A stretch of DNA of 64,000 bases from JACDHG01 sp963811585 (GCA_963811585.1 CAWERR010000004.1:1-64000), one strand, 5' to 3'. Counted from the first letter of the stretch, positions 1-9,155 are shown. Notes: generated from the sequence alone by a model not told the origin. A program made the numbers and translations.

Positions 1-916
1 AGAGTGCCTTACGCAACCGCTCGGTCGTCACGTGGGTGTAGATCTGTGTCGTCGCCAGAGATGAGTGGCCGAGGATCTCCTGCACGCTGCGCAGATCCGC
101 CCCGCCAGCCAGCAGATGAGTCGCCGCCGTATGACGAAGGCCGTGCGGACCCAGGTCCGGTGCGCCGTCGACGCCGGCCACGAGCCGGTGCACGAGCGCG
201 CGCACCGTGCGCTGGTCCAGTCGCTTCCCCCGGATGCCGACAAACAACGCAGCGCCACTCCCCGCCCCGGTGAGACGTGGCCGGCCCCGACTCACCCAGC
301 CCTCGACCGCAACACCAGCGGGGACGCCGAACGGCACGGAGCGTTCCTTGCGTCCCTTGCCGAAGACCCGGACCACGCGCCGCTCGAGATCCACGTCGTC
401 GACATCGAGCCCAACGAGCTCGCCTACCCGGATCCCGGTGGCGTAGAGCAGCTCCAAGACCGCGAGGTCACGGAGCGACACCGGGTCGCCCTCGGCCGCC
501 AAGTCGATCGCGACCTCAAGGAGCCGACCGGTCTGCTCCGACGTCAGTGCTGCGGGGAGCGAACGCTGCGGCTTTGGGCTCTTGAGCGTGGCACCGACAT
601 CTCGCCCGGCGCGGCCCGTCGAGGCAGCCCACGCTGTGAAGACGCGGGCGGCAGTGGCTCGCCGAGCGAGTGTGCTCCTGGCCCGACCGAGCGTCTGCTG
701 CTTGGCCAACCAGCTGCGCAGCGCGCGGACATCGGCTGCATCGAGGTCAGCGCCGCCGAGGCGCTCCAGGTGCTCGAGCAGGTCGGCTATGTCGCCGACG
801 TAGGCACGAACCGTGTGCGGCGTGAGGTTTCGTTCGTTGCTGAGGTGGCGTTCGTAGTCGATGAGGAGCACCGAGAACGACGCGGGAGTGTCGGATTCCG
901 GTGCATCTACGGCCAC
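1..916 (-). CDS. xerC: Tyrosine recombinase XerC (C-terminus cut by window edge)
   Basis: Site-specific recombinase that, with XerD, resolves chromosome dimers at dif. Reading from GTG at 916 the frame stays open to base 1. The N-terminal SAM-like DNA-binding domain covers roughly residues 10-95. The catalytic residues can be seen in order: Arg in ATGIRVGEL, Lys in FGKGRKER, HGLRHTAATH, LGHSS, and the nucleophile Tyr in TTQIYTHV. Only the last few residues are missing. It is the last gene of the rplS-to-xerC minus-strand run. The long plus-strand ORF on the opposite strand is its antisense shadow. Confidence 0.93.
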   Translation of the reverse strand, partial: MAVDAPESDTPASFSVLLIDYERHLSNERNLTPHTVRAYVGDIADLLEHLERLGGADLDAADVRALRSWLAKQQTLGRARSTLARRATAARVFTAWAASTGRAGRDVGATLKSPKPQRSLPAALTSEQTGRLLEVAIDLAAEGDPVSLRDLAVLELLYATGIRVGELVGLDVDDVDLERRVVRVFGKGRKERSVPFGVPAGVAVEGWVSRGRPRLTGAGSGAALFVGIRGKRLDQRTVRALVHRLVAGVDGAPDLGPHGLRHTAATHLLAGGADLRSVQEILGHSSLATTQIYTHVTTERLRKAL

Positions 917-954
917 CGGTTCATGGTCGCACGGTGACCCCGCCCGCAGCCGGA

Positions 955-973
955 TGACAGCCCGTGGCTGTCA
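955..973. terminator. Stem-loop between the GYGQP-repeat gene and xerC
   Basis: Perfect 8-bp inverted repeat TGACAGCC-cgt-GGCTGTCA, just after the stop of the upstream gene and before xerC. It has no T-run. It may be a weak actinobacterial-type terminator or attenuator. Confidence 0.4.
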
Positions 974-976
974 CCC

Positions 977-1921
977 TCAGTAGACGAACAGGTTGTCGAC
1001 GAACATCTCGCCGCTCGCGAACCTCATCCCGACGCTCACAGTGACGCCATTGTTGATGAAGTCCATGTACGCACCAGCGGTCGTGAAGTCCTTGAAGTCA
1101 TAGTCCGTGAGGTCCGCCTTGTTCATCATGTCGGCGTGTTCGCCCTCACAGAGCTCACTATCGCTGGTGGTGTTGCTCAGCTGTTTTTGCATCAGCGTCC
1201 GTGCGCCCGCGCAGTCGCCCGACTTAGCCAGGTTGACGAAGTTCGTCGCCAGGTCGAGATACTCCTGCTCAGTCGGCGTCTCCCCCGAGAACGTGGGGTA
1301 GTTCGTGACACCGTCGGTAGTCGCTTCGGTGGTCGTTTCGGTGGTCGCCTCGGTTGTTGGCGACTCGCTCGTCGGTTCGCTTGTTGTCTCCGAGGTATCG
1401 GTCGGCGTCGGGTCATCAGCGATGTCGTCATCGTCGCCGCCTTGCGTGACCAGGTAGACGGCGATTCCGCCGCCGATGATCAGGAGTGCGGCGATGATGG
1501 CAATCACGATGGCCAAGGAGCGCTTGTTTCCCGAAGGCGGTGGGCCGCCATACGGTCCACCAGGGCCCCATCCCGGCCCGCCGGGTCCACCCGGTCCGCC
1601 AGGTCCTCCGCCATAGCCAGGCGGTTGGCCCCCATACCCACCCTGACCTGGTTGCCCGTACCCGGGCTGACCGTAACCGGGCTGCCCGTACCCAGGCTGC
1701 CCGTACCCGGGCTGGGGTTGCCCATACCCAGGTTGTCCGTACCCGGGCTGCCCTTGACCGGGCTGCGGTTGCCCATACCCAGGTTGTGGCTGTCCATACC
1801 CGGGGCCGGGCTGCCCGCCCTCCACAGGCGGTTGCCCCCACGGGTTGGGCTGGTTCGGGTCGTTCGGACCCGAGGGTCCGTACGGCGGCGGACCCGTGGG
1901 TCCGTCAGGCGGTTGCGACAT
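977..1921 (-). CDS. Pro/Gly/Gln/Tyr-repeat single-pass membrane protein
   Basis: 314 residues. Residues 1-130 are low complexity, with about ten PGYGQ-type repeats followed by a GGPGGPGG tract. A single transmembrane helix (LAIVIAIIAALLIIGGGIAV) lies near residues 134-155. Then come an Asp-rich knot, a Thr/Ser/Glu-rich linker (about 165-210), and a C-terminal domain of about 100 residues with two cysteines (GDCAGA, SELCEG). That domain resembles the NTF2-like/DUF4878 modules on the outside of actinobacterial envelopes. Topology is probably cytoplasmic repeats with an extracellular C-domain. The function is unknown. It sits between dprA and xerC, 112 bp after dprA. Confidence 0.75.
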   Translation of the reverse strand: MSQPPDGPTGPPPYGPSGPNDPNQPNPWGQPPVEGGQPGPGYGQPQPGYGQPQPGQGQPGYGQPGYGQPQPGYGQPGYGQPGYGQPGYGQPGQGGYGGQPPGYGGGPGGPGGPGGPGWGPGGPYGGPPPSGNKRSLAIVIAIIAALLIIGGGIAVYLVTQGGDDDDIADDPTPTDTSETTSEPTSESPTTEATTETTTEATTDGVTNYPTFSGETPTEQEYLDLATNFVNLAKSGDCAGARTLMQKQLSNTTSDSELCEGEHADMMNKADLTDYDFKDFTTAGAYMDFINNGVTVSVGMRFASGEMFVDNLFVY

Positions 1922-2033
1922 GCTGGTTCCCCCTGCTGAGGTCGACTTGCCGTGGCGGCTCTCGCCGCCTGGCCGTGGTCAGCCTACGATGCCGTCCGGG
2001 TCACCAATGAACAGTCCGCAAGATCCGCCGACG

Positions 2034-3170
2034 TCACTCGTGGTTGATAGCCCACCCGCGGGCGTCGCCGACCACCAGCCCAAGCTCCCGCAGCACCTCG
2101 AGGCGTCGGGCGACATCGTGGCGCTCCATCCCTGCCACCGTGGCAATCGAGGCAACCGCTGCAGGGTTGTAGACAGGCACGGCTTCCAGCACCCGGCGTG
2201 ACCGCGCATCCAGCCGATCCTGGATTGCGGTCGGCCCCGACTTGACCGCGGCCAGGCCGGTGCCAATGGGTGACAGCTGCTCGACGACTTCGGCCGCATC
2301 GGTGACGAGGACCGTCTCGGGCTGTCGAAGCAACTGGTGAACTCCGGCGGAGGCTTGCGACGTGACAGGGCCCGGGACACCCATCACGCATCGGTTGAGA
2401 TCGCGCGCCCAGCGTGCGGTGTTGAGCGACCCGCTGCGGAAGGCAGCCTCGACGATGACGACGCCTTGGCTCACGGCCGCGATGAGGCGGTTGCGCACGA
2501 GGAAGCGGGACTTGCTCGGTGCGCACCCTGGCGCGGCTTCGGCCAGCACAAGTCCCGTGGCGGCGATTCGGTCAAGCAACACGCTGTTGCCCGATGGGTA
2601 GAAGCGATCAATGCCGCCGGCCAGGATCGCGACGGTCGGTCGCTCCGATGCCAGCGCCCCGCGATGCGAGGCTGCGTCGATGCCATACGCCCCACCAGAG
2701 ACGACCGTGAATCCGGCGAGTGCACACTCGCCAGCCAGATCGCCGGCCACGTGCTCGCCGTAGGCGGTCGCGGCTCGAGCCCCCACGAGTGCCACCGCAC
2801 GACGGGTGTCTGCCGCAAGGTCACCTGGACCTCGCACCCAGAGCCCGAACGGTGAGCCGCCCCGGCGGTCGGTGGTGACCTCGTCGATGCGACCGATGTC
2901 GGCGAGGGGAAGCGGCCACTCGGCATCCCCCGGGCAGACGAACCTCGCCTGAACTGCGTCGGCTGCGCTCCGGATGTCGTCGAGGCTCGTCGACGACATC
3001 CGCACCGCCCAGTCGGCAAGCTTGGTTGTGTTGCCACGCCGCTCGCGAAGGCGCTGGAGCACGGCGCTCGCGGAGTGCTCGTGGATGAGGCGGCACGCGT
3101 CAGGGTCGCCGGGCTCGACAAGCCGGCTCATCACCATGCGCGCGTCGCGCTCGGCCTGGTCGAGCACCAC
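2034..3170 (-). CDS. dprA: DNA-processing protein DprA
   Basis: 378 residues from a GTG. DprA/Smf binds single-stranded DNA and loads RecA in natural transformation, but most actinobacteria carry it without known competence. The Rossmann-like core has LVGARAATAYGE and the signature SGGAYGIDAASHRGAL (family form SGxAxGID). The C-terminal segment (about 320-378) fits the winged-helix DprA_WH domain. The start lies two bases after the comM stop (TAG at 3173-3175), so the two are co-transcribed. The frame is clean. Confidence 0.93.
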   Translation of the reverse strand: MVLDQAERDARMVMSRLVEPGDPDACRLIHEHSASAVLQRLRERRGNTTKLADWAVRMSSTSLDDIRSAADAVQARFVCPGDAEWPLPLADIGRIDEVTTDRRGGSPFGLWVRGPGDLAADTRRAVALVGARAATAYGEHVAGDLAGECALAGFTVVSGGAYGIDAASHRGALASERPTVAILAGGIDRFYPSGNSVLLDRIAATGLVLAEAAPGCAPSKSRFLVRNRLIAAVSQGVVIVEAAFRSGSLNTARWARDLNRCVMGVPGPVTSQASAGVHQLLRQPETVLVTDAAEVVEQLSPIGTGLAAVKSGPTAIQDRLDARSRRVLEAVPVYNPAAVASIATVAGMERHDVARRLEVLRELGLVVGDARGWAINHE

Positions 3171-3172
3171 GG

Positions 3173-4753
3173 CTATGCGACCCAGCTGTCAGGAAGGGAT
3201 CTACCGATGATTCCGCCCGACCGGAGATACAGTGCCTCGGCGACATGGGTTGGCCAAGGCGATCCGGCACCGGCCAGGTCGGCAAGCGTCCACGCCATCC
3301 GCGCCACTCGGTCGGCCCCTCGCTGCGTCAGCTTGCCTTCGGCAACAGCGTCCTCGATGCCCGACATCGCGTCGCGGTCAAGTGGGCAAAAGCGGCGAAA
3401 CTCATAGCCGGGGACATCGGCGTTGGTCGCCCAGGGTGTGCCGGCGAGCCGCAGCCGCTGACGCGCCCGTGCCGCCTGCACGCGAGCGGCCACGGCGGCT
3501 GTCGTCCACGCTGGCCCTACCGGGGTGCGCATCTCGGCCCTGGAAACCGGGTAGACGGAGTGCACGATGTCGAGCCGGTCGCGGACGGGACCGCTGATGC
3601 GCTGTCGGTAGCGTCGGACCACCGCTTTGACACAGTCGCACGACTCCTGCCGGGTGCCGCCTCCGCAGGGGCACGGGTTCGCCGCCAGGACCAGTTGGAA
3701 CCTCGCCGGAAATGTAGCCGCCCCGTCGGCGCGGCGGATCGAGATCACGCCACTCTCGAGCGGTTGACGCAGGGCGTCATGAACCGTCGGCTTGAACTCC
3801 GGAGCTTCGTCGAGAAAGAGCAAACCCAAATGGGCCAGGCTGATCGCACCCGGCCGGATGACCCGAGTGCCGCCACCGATGACGGACGGAACCGTGTCGT
3901 TGTGGTTGGGCGCAAGGAACGGCGGCCGCAGCAGCAGGGGATCCTCGCGCGGGAGCAGACCTGCCAGCGAGTGGATCTTGCTCACCTCGATGGCGGCTGG
4001 GAGCTCCAGGTCTGGCAGCAGAGCCGGGAACCGCTCGGCCAGCATGGTCTTGCCGGACCCAGGCGGTCCCTGCAAGAAGAGGTGATGGCCGCCGGCCGCC
4101 GCCACCTCGACACAACGCCGCGCCTCTGACTGGCCACGGATGTCGGCCATGTCGGCGTCGTCGGGTCGGCGCAGACCCGGACGCATGACCGGATCGGTGA
4201 ACACATGCAACAGCTCCTGCTCGCCGTCCTCGGGAAGTTCGGAGCCCGACAGCAGCGCCGCACACTCTCGCAGCGAGCGAACACCGACGACCTCGATGCC
4301 GGGGACAAGCTGAGCTTCTGCGACGTTCAGTTGGGGCACGATGACTCGGGTCAGACCGGCGTCACCGGCCGCGAGGACGGCCGGCAACACGCCCGGCACG
4401 GCACGCAGCCGGCCGTCGAGCGCAAGCTCGCCGAAGACCGCCGCCTCCCGGAGGCCGTCGCCTGGCAGGTCTCCCTTGGCCATCATCAGCGCCAGCGCTA
4501 TTGCTAGGTCGTAATGGGAGCCGACCTTGCGCACATCGGCCGGGTACATGGCCACGGTGACGCGGCGGTCGGGCCACTTGTGCGCGGAGTTGATCATCGC
4601 GGCGCGGCAGCGATCCCGCGCCTCCGCCACACAGGTATCGGGTAAGCCGCTGAGGGACCAACCCGGGACTCCGTCGCTGATGTCTGCCTCGATCGTCACC
4701 ACTCGACCGGTCACACCGTCGAGCGCAACGGAGTAGGTCAGCCCAGTCGGCAC
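3173..4753 (-). CDS. comM: ComM/YifB-type AAA+ ATPase (Mg-chelatase-like)
   Basis: The GTG at 4753 follows the yraN stop (TGA, 4755-4757) by one base and gives 526 residues starting VPTGLTYSVAL, the usual family start. A longer in-frame ORF upstream is ignored because it would overlap yraN. An N-terminal ChlI-like domain (about 1-170) precedes an AAA+ core with Walker A GPPGSGKT and Walker B LLFLDEAPEF. A cysteine cluster CPCGG...CDC follows, then the Mg_chelatase C-terminal domain. In transformable species ComM is a hexameric helicase that extends heteroduplex during recombination. It sits with dprA and yraN in a DNA-processing operon. Confidence 0.93.
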   Translation of the reverse strand: MPTGLTYSVALDGVTGRVVTIEADISDGVPGWSLSGLPDTCVAEARDRCRAAMINSAHKWPDRRVTVAMYPADVRKVGSHYDLAIALALMMAKGDLPGDGLREAAVFGELALDGRLRAVPGVLPAVLAAGDAGLTRVIVPQLNVAEAQLVPGIEVVGVRSLRECAALLSGSELPEDGEQELLHVFTDPVMRPGLRRPDDADMADIRGQSEARRCVEVAAAGGHHLFLQGPPGSGKTMLAERFPALLPDLELPAAIEVSKIHSLAGLLPREDPLLLRPPFLAPNHNDTVPSVIGGGTRVIRPGAISLAHLGLLFLDEAPEFKPTVHDALRQPLESGVISIRRADGAATFPARFQLVLAANPCPCGGGTRQESCDCVKAVVRRYRQRISGPVRDRLDIVHSVYPVSRAEMRTPVGPAWTTAAVAARVQAARARQRLRLAGTPWATNADVPGYEFRRFCPLDRDAMSGIEDAVAEGKLTQRGADRVARMAWTLADLAGAGSPWPTHVAEALYLRSGGIIGRSLPDSWVA

Positions 4754-4754
4754 G

Positions 4755-5129
4755 TCAGACCACCCCGACCAGATGCTCGACCTCAGCCGCACCCTGGCGC
4801 CGACGTACGACGGCCACCACATCGACGCGAACCGCACCCAGCCCAGAGACCTCGGGATGCGCCGCGACCCAGCGCCACCCCAGGCGGCTGAGACGACCCG
4901 CCTTGATCGACGTGATCGCCTCGACCGGCGTGCCGAACGCTTCGCTGCTGCGCGTCTTCACCTCGCAGACGATCAACGTGGCTCCGTCGCGAGCCACGAT
5001 GTCGATCTCGCCCTCGCTGCACCTCCAGTTGCGGTCCAGGACGGCGTAGCCCGCATCGCTCAAGCGGCGGGCGGCGAGGCGTTCGCCGAAATCTCCGAGC
5101 GCCTTGCGCTGCGCGTGTGTGGTCGTCAT
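4755..5129 (-). CDS. YraN family (UPF0102) nuclease-like protein
   Basis: 124 residues from ATG 5129, which has a strong Shine-Dalgarno (gggaggtgccag-ATG). This is preferred to the longer ORF starting at 5210. The restriction-endonuclease-like fold is indicated by GDFGERLAARRL, CSEGEIDIVARD and VCEVKTR, with the Asp/Glu/Lys pattern of PD-(D/E)XK nucleases. The biochemical role of the family is not settled. It is immediately upstream of comM and dprA. Confidence 0.9.
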   Translation of the reverse strand: MTTTHAQRKALGDFGERLAARRLSDAGYAVLDRNWRCSEGEIDIVARDGATLIVCEVKTRSSEAFGTPVEAITSIKAGRLSRLGWRWVAAHPEVSGLGAVRVDVVAVVRRRQGAAEVEHLVGVV

Positions 5130-5235
5130 CTGGCACCTCCCACGCCCAGCGTGCGGGAACAGCGCGACGCGTCCCGACAGGAGACGCGAGGCTGTGGACG
5201 ACGCGACCAAACCGGCGAACCTGTGGAAACTCCGG

Positions 5236-5544
5236 TCAGGGCTTGGGCGGCTCCAGGTCGGACTTCGCCAGCTCCTCGATGTTGACGTCCTTGAACGTCA
5301 CGACCTTGACGTTCTTCGCGAACCGCGCCGGGCGATACATGTCCCAGACCCAGGCGTCAGACATGGTCACCTCGAAGTACGCGTCACCAGCCTCGGTGCG
5401 GACCTTGAGGTCGACGACGTTGCAGAGGTAGAAGCGGCGGTCGGTCTCCACGACGTACTTGAAGATGTTGACCACATCGCGGTACTCCCGGTAAAGATGC
5501 AGCTCCATCTCGGTTTCATACTTCTCCAGGTCCTCGGCACTCAT
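5236..5544 (-). CDS. DUF2469 family protein
   Basis: 102 residues beginning MSAEDLEKYETEMEL and ending in a Pro-rich tail. This small cytosolic protein is conserved across actinobacteria directly after rnhB, as here; its ATG overlaps the rnhB stop by four bases. The function is unknown. The sequence is charged and rich in aromatics, with no membrane segment. Confidence 0.93.
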   Translation of the reverse strand: MSAEDLEKYETEMELHLYREYRDVVNIFKYVVETDRRFYLCNVVDLKVRTEAGDAYFEVTMSDAWVWDMYRPARFAKNVKVVTFKDVNIEELAKSDLEPPKP

Positions 5545-6266
5545 CCTGACCCTCCTGCGCCTTGGTGGGAGACCGTCTCGTCGGCGTCCTCGGCCGCGGA
5601 CGGGTCGAATACCCAGCCGCCTGCCCGGCGTACGTTGATGAACCGTCGCCGGTGTTGCGGGCAGGGACCGTGTGCCTGGAGCGCGTCTTGGTGTTCCTTG
5701 GTGCAGTAGCCCTTGTGCACGGCGAACGCGTAGTCCGGGTAGTCGTCGTGCAAGTCGGTCATGATCGCGTCACGAGTCACCTTTGCGATCACCGACGCCG
5801 CTGCGATGCAGGCCGCCACCCGGTCGCCCTTCCAGACGGCGAGTCCCGGCACACCGAGCCCGTCGACGGGGAAGCCGTCGGTCAGCACGTAGTTGGGATC
5901 CACATCCAGTCGCGCCAACGCTCGGCGCAGCGCCTCGATGTTGGCGACATGCATCCCCAGGCCATCGCACTCGTCGGCCGAGACGACGACGGCCGACCAG
6001 GCGACCGCACGCCGGACGATCTGCCGGTAGCAGCGCTCACGCGCCAAGGGGGTGAGCAGCTTGGAGTCCCGCAGTCCTGGTATGACGCTCGCGCCACCCT
6101 CGCCGAGCACGACGGCGCCAGCGACCAGCGGCCCGGCGCAGGCACCCCGCCCGGCCTCGTCGACTCCGGCAACGGGGCCAAGCCCGACCCGTCGCAGCGC
6201 TCGTTCGTAGCCGTAGATTCCGGCGTCGCGACGCACGGTGGTTCCGCGCGGCAGCGGCGCCATCAC
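5541..6266 (-). CDS. rnhB: Ribonuclease HII
   Basis: About 241 residues. It removes RNA from RNA-DNA hybrids and misincorporated ribonucleotides. The catalytic DEAGRG motif is in VAGVDEAGRGACAGPLV, with further acidic sites near SADECDG and LTDGFPVDG and the conserved AAASVIAKVTRD helix. GTG 6266 and ATG 6263 are adjacent in frame (GTGATG), and the lepB stop TGA lies inside them, so translation is coupled. Either start is possible. Confidence 0.95.
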   Translation of the reverse strand: MMAPLPRGTTVRRDAGIYGYERALRRVGLGPVAGVDEAGRGACAGPLVAGAVVLGEGGASVIPGLRDSKLLTPLARERCYRQIVRRAVAWSAVVVSADECDGLGMHVANIEALRRALARLDVDPNYVLTDGFPVDGLGVPGLAVWKGDRVAACIAAASVIAKVTRDAIMTDLHDDYPDYAFAVHKGYCTKEHQDALQAHGPCPQHRRRFINVRRAGGWVFDPSAAEDADETVSHQGAGGSG

Positions 6267-7177
6267 GAGCCATCCTCGACCGAGTTGATCACACCCTCGC
6301 TCGGAGCGTCGCCACCCTCGGGGACGTCGTCATACGCATCTGGGATGCGCAACATGTGGGCGTTCGACCTCGGCCACACAACGGCGAACGCACGGCCGGT
6401 CACCAGGTCCATCGGGATGAACGCATCGCCCGACGTGAGGTGGCGCGACGAGTCGCCCGAGACGTAACGATGGTCGCCGAGGACGAAGATGCTGTCTTCG
6501 GGGACGATGACGTCGAAGGACACGTTGTCTGCTCGCTTTTCCTTCTGGAAGATGAAGTCGGACTCGTCAACCGGATAGTCATTGATCGTGAGCAACCCAT
6601 CATCGTTGCAACAGACAACATGGTCACCCGGAAGGCCGATCACACGCTTCACGAGATGCTCATGCCCCGAGGCGGGAAGCACCCCGATGAACTCGAACCC
6701 GCTGCGAATTGCACCTGGCGGGGGCGCCGACTCGCCGGACCCGATCCATCCTCCGGGGTCCTCGAACACCACGACCTCTCCTCGGTCGATGTCGCCGATC
6801 CGGGTCACCAGGATCCGGTCGTTGAGCTGGATCTCAGGGAGCATCGAGCCACTCGGGACGAAGAATGCCTGTACAACGAAGGCCCGCAGCAAGGCGGAGG
6901 CCACGAGAGCGATCACCACGATGATGACGATCTCGCGGACGAATCTGCCGGCGTGGCCGACCGCGGAACGAGTCGGATCGCCGTCCGTCTGCCCCGCGCC
7001 GCGGGACTTTCGCCCGGCCGGTTTCGGCTCGGCCGCGACCTCGGTCTGCGCCGCGGCTGGCTCGGCGGTTACGGATTCGTGCTCGGTGACCACCGGCTCC
7101 TGCTCGGTAGCCACTGGCTCCTGGTCGGGAGCTGAATCACCGGTGCCAGCGCCGAGGTGCCGGGGCTGGTGCGTCAT
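6263..7177 (-). CDS. lepB: Signal peptidase I, second copy
   Basis: 304 residues from ATG 7177 (AGGAA upstream). It begins with about 95 residues rich in Glu/Ala/Pro, then a transmembrane helix (IVIIVVIALVASALL). The catalytic Ser follows in FVPSGSM, and the general-base Lys is in HLVKRVIGLPGD. The box D-type segment LGDHRYVSGDSSRH is present. A short insert with two adjacent Cys (VVCCNDDG) is unusual. The reading frame is also open upstream into the first lepB, so a fused two-domain protein cannot be excluded from sequence alone. Confidence 0.88.
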   Translation of the reverse strand: MTHQPRHLGAGTGDSAPDQEPVATEQEPVVTEHESVTAEPAAAQTEVAAEPKPAGRKSRGAGQTDGDPTRSAVGHAGRFVREIVIIVVIALVASALLRAFVVQAFFVPSGSMLPEIQLNDRILVTRIGDIDRGEVVVFEDPGGWIGSGESAPPPGAIRSGFEFIGVLPASGHEHLVKRVIGLPGDHVVCCNDDGLLTINDYPVDESDFIFQKEKRADNVSFDVIVPEDSIFVLGDHRYVSGDSSRHLTSGDAFIPMDLVTGRAFAVVWPRSNAHMLRIPDAYDDVPEGGDAPSEGVINSVEDGS

Positions 7178-8066
7178 CTGCGCGAGTTCCTGTTCTGGGG
7201 GCGACGTCGTCTGCGGAGCAGGGGGATAGACATCAACGCTAACCCGCCGGGCGCGCCCAGAGTGGCGAAACCCGCCGCCTGGTCGAGCGCGGGCGTCGTC
7301 GAAGATGCCGGGGCGACCGATGAATGTCCAGTTCTCCGGCGGCCACACGACGGCGAAGACCTTGCCGACGACATCGTCGCTGGGGATGAACCCGCCGCCC
7401 GGGTCGCCCATGTGCGCGCGCGAGTCGGCCGAGTTGTTGCGATTGTCACCGAGGACCCAGAGGTGCTCATTCGGCACCGTGACAGTCCAGTCGCCTTGGC
7501 AGGCTTGGCGCGACAACGTGACATACGCACTCTCGTCGAGCCGTTCGCCGTTGACCTCGACGGATCCGCGGACGCATTCGACGTCGTCGCCAGCGACGCC
7601 TATCACCCGCTTCACCAAGTGACCACCGGCGGGATAGAGCCCGATCACGGCCAGACTCTTCGTCACGACGTTGCTCGGGCCCTGCCCGGTGATTTCGTCA
7701 CCCAACCAGTGGGCAGGATCGTCGAAGACGACCGATGTCTCCACGCTCGACGTCGCCGAACCAATAGGACATCTTCTGCACCAGGATCCGGTCATCGACC
7801 TTGAGCGTGTCGCGCATCGACCCCGACGGGATGTAGAACGCCTGCAACAGGAACGTCTTGATGATGATGGCGAGGACGAGTGCGATCCCGACGAGCAGCA
7901 GTGTCTCCTGCCACACCGGGAGCGCCGGCTTCTGAGCGTGCTGGCGCTTTCGCCTGAAGCGCCGACGCGACGCGGTGGAGGCGCCGTCTACACCTGGCTG
8001 CACGGACTCGGGGCGAGGATTCACCGACGCGGCACTTTCACCCTCGTCGCCGCGCTCGTTCGTCAC
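7174..8066 (-). CDS. lepB: Signal peptidase I, first copy (frame broken near 7739)
   Basis: The N-terminal part (8066 to about 7740) has a charged cytoplasmic tail, the helix TLLLVGIALVLAIIIKTFL and the catalytic Ser in FYIPSGSM. The protein then continues in another frame with VVFDDPAHWLGDEITGQGP, the Lys segment HLVKRVIGVAGDD and LGDNRNNSADSR. One extra G in GACATCGGTCGTC accounts for the shift; without it the protein reads GDIVVFDDP. The end is uncertain: a stop in a third frame overlaps the next lepB ATG at 7174-7176. Tandem lepB genes after rplS occur in actinobacteria. Confidence 0.8.
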
Positions 8067-8089
8067 CCGGGCGAGCCTAACCCGGGGTT

Positions 8090-8453
8090 TCAGCGAGAGA
8101 CCGGAGCCTCGCGCTTCTCCTTGATCTTGGCGGCCTTGCCGCGCAGGTTGCGCAGGTAGTACAGCTTCGCCCGGCGGACGTCTCCGCGGGTCACGACTTC
8201 GATCTTGTCGACGATCGGCGTGTGGAGGGGGAACGTGCGCTCGACACCGACGCCGAAGCTCACCTTCCGGACCGTGAACGTGCGGCCGATACCGGAGCCA
8301 TGGATGCGGATGCAGACGCCCTGGAACAGCTGAACCCGAGAGCGGGTCCCTTCGACGACCTTGACGTGGACCTTCAGCGTGTCACCCGCGCGGAACTCGG
8401 GGATGTCATCGCGCAGCACGGTCGCCGGCGAGTGCATCAATGGGGTGAGTCAT
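8090..8453 (-). CDS. rplS: 50S ribosomal protein L19 (start region frameshifted)
   Basis: The body matches L19 (DIPEFRAGDTLKVHVKVVEG, FQGVCIRIHG, FPLHTPIVDKIEV, KLYYLRNLRGK). The open frame begins at ATG 8440, but that start has no ribosome binding site and an atypical N-terminus. ATG 8453 has GAGGAG about eight bases upstream and encodes MTHPIDALA, a normal L19 beginning; a single-base indel near 8420-8430 joins the two frames. The corrected length is about 120 residues, normal for L19. It is transcribed ahead of the lepB genes. Confidence 0.9.
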
Positions 8454-8511
8454 GTCGATCGCTCTCCTCGTCGGTGCCACAGGTCACCCACGCGTTTGTC
8501 GGTGGTACTCG

Positions 8512-9130
8512 TCAGATGGGGCGTCGCACACGTCGTTCGGCGGCTCCCCTGCGGCAGAACCGTTGCTCGAAATACAGCGAAAAGACTGTGACGCCAACGC
8601 CCAAGTCTGCCACAGCGTGCCACGACCCGAGAAATCGACCCAGCCGGGTCCGCTGTGTCAGCGTACGTCGCTTGGCCAGCCGGATGACACTGGGGTCGAC
8701 TGCGCCGGAGCCGTCCACGAACGGCTCACCCGTCAGCCGGTAGCCGGCCCGCTTGTACATCAGCAGGTTGGAGGCGCTGGCCGCGCCTGTGAAGACCGAC
8801 AACCGGGTCGCCTCGGGCGGAGCCGAGGACTCCGCGAGGTCGAGCAGCCGCCTCCCCACCCCACGGCCCTGGAGGTCAGGCGCCACCATCAGCCGCCCGA
8901 TCTCCCAGCTGTCGACCGCGCAGGCCGCGCCCGCACCGAGCCGACCAGCCGGCCGCCGACCCGCAACACCCAGGTCGACCAGAGGTCGAGCCCCGCGGTG
9001 ACGTCGTCGAGGTCTCGGTGAGCGTGGCGGGATGGAGGGCGTCGTTGAGCTGGGCCTCGGTCACCCAGCAGGCGCGCTGCAGGGTGAGCAGCTCTGCCGC
9101 GTCGCCGCGGTTGGCGAGCCGGAGCTCCAC
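8512..9130 (-). CDS. GNAT family acetyltransferase (frameshifted)
   Basis: Acetyl-CoA-dependent N-acetyltransferase of unknown substrate. GTG 9130 lies 8-9 bases after GAGGAGG and begins VELRLANRGDAAELLTLQRA. A second frame carries the acetyl-CoA-binding motif A, VAPDLQGRGVGRRLL, and then NLLMYKRAGYRL, the C-terminal GNAT strand. At least one indel separates the halves near 8890-9050. The true C-terminus is unclear: the domain should end near 8650, and the open frame runs on to 8512. It lies between trmD and rplS, where many actinobacteria have no gene. Confidence 0.65.
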
Positions 9131-9155
9131 GTCCCCGGCCTCCTCGCCCGGACCG

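Noticed and set aside
65..937. Long plus-strand ORF over xerC
   Set aside because: Antisense shadow; the minus strand carries all XerC catalytic motifs in a continuous frame.
5562..6467. 301-residue plus-strand ORF
   Set aside because: Antisense of rnhB and the end of lepB, with no independent motif or ribosome site.
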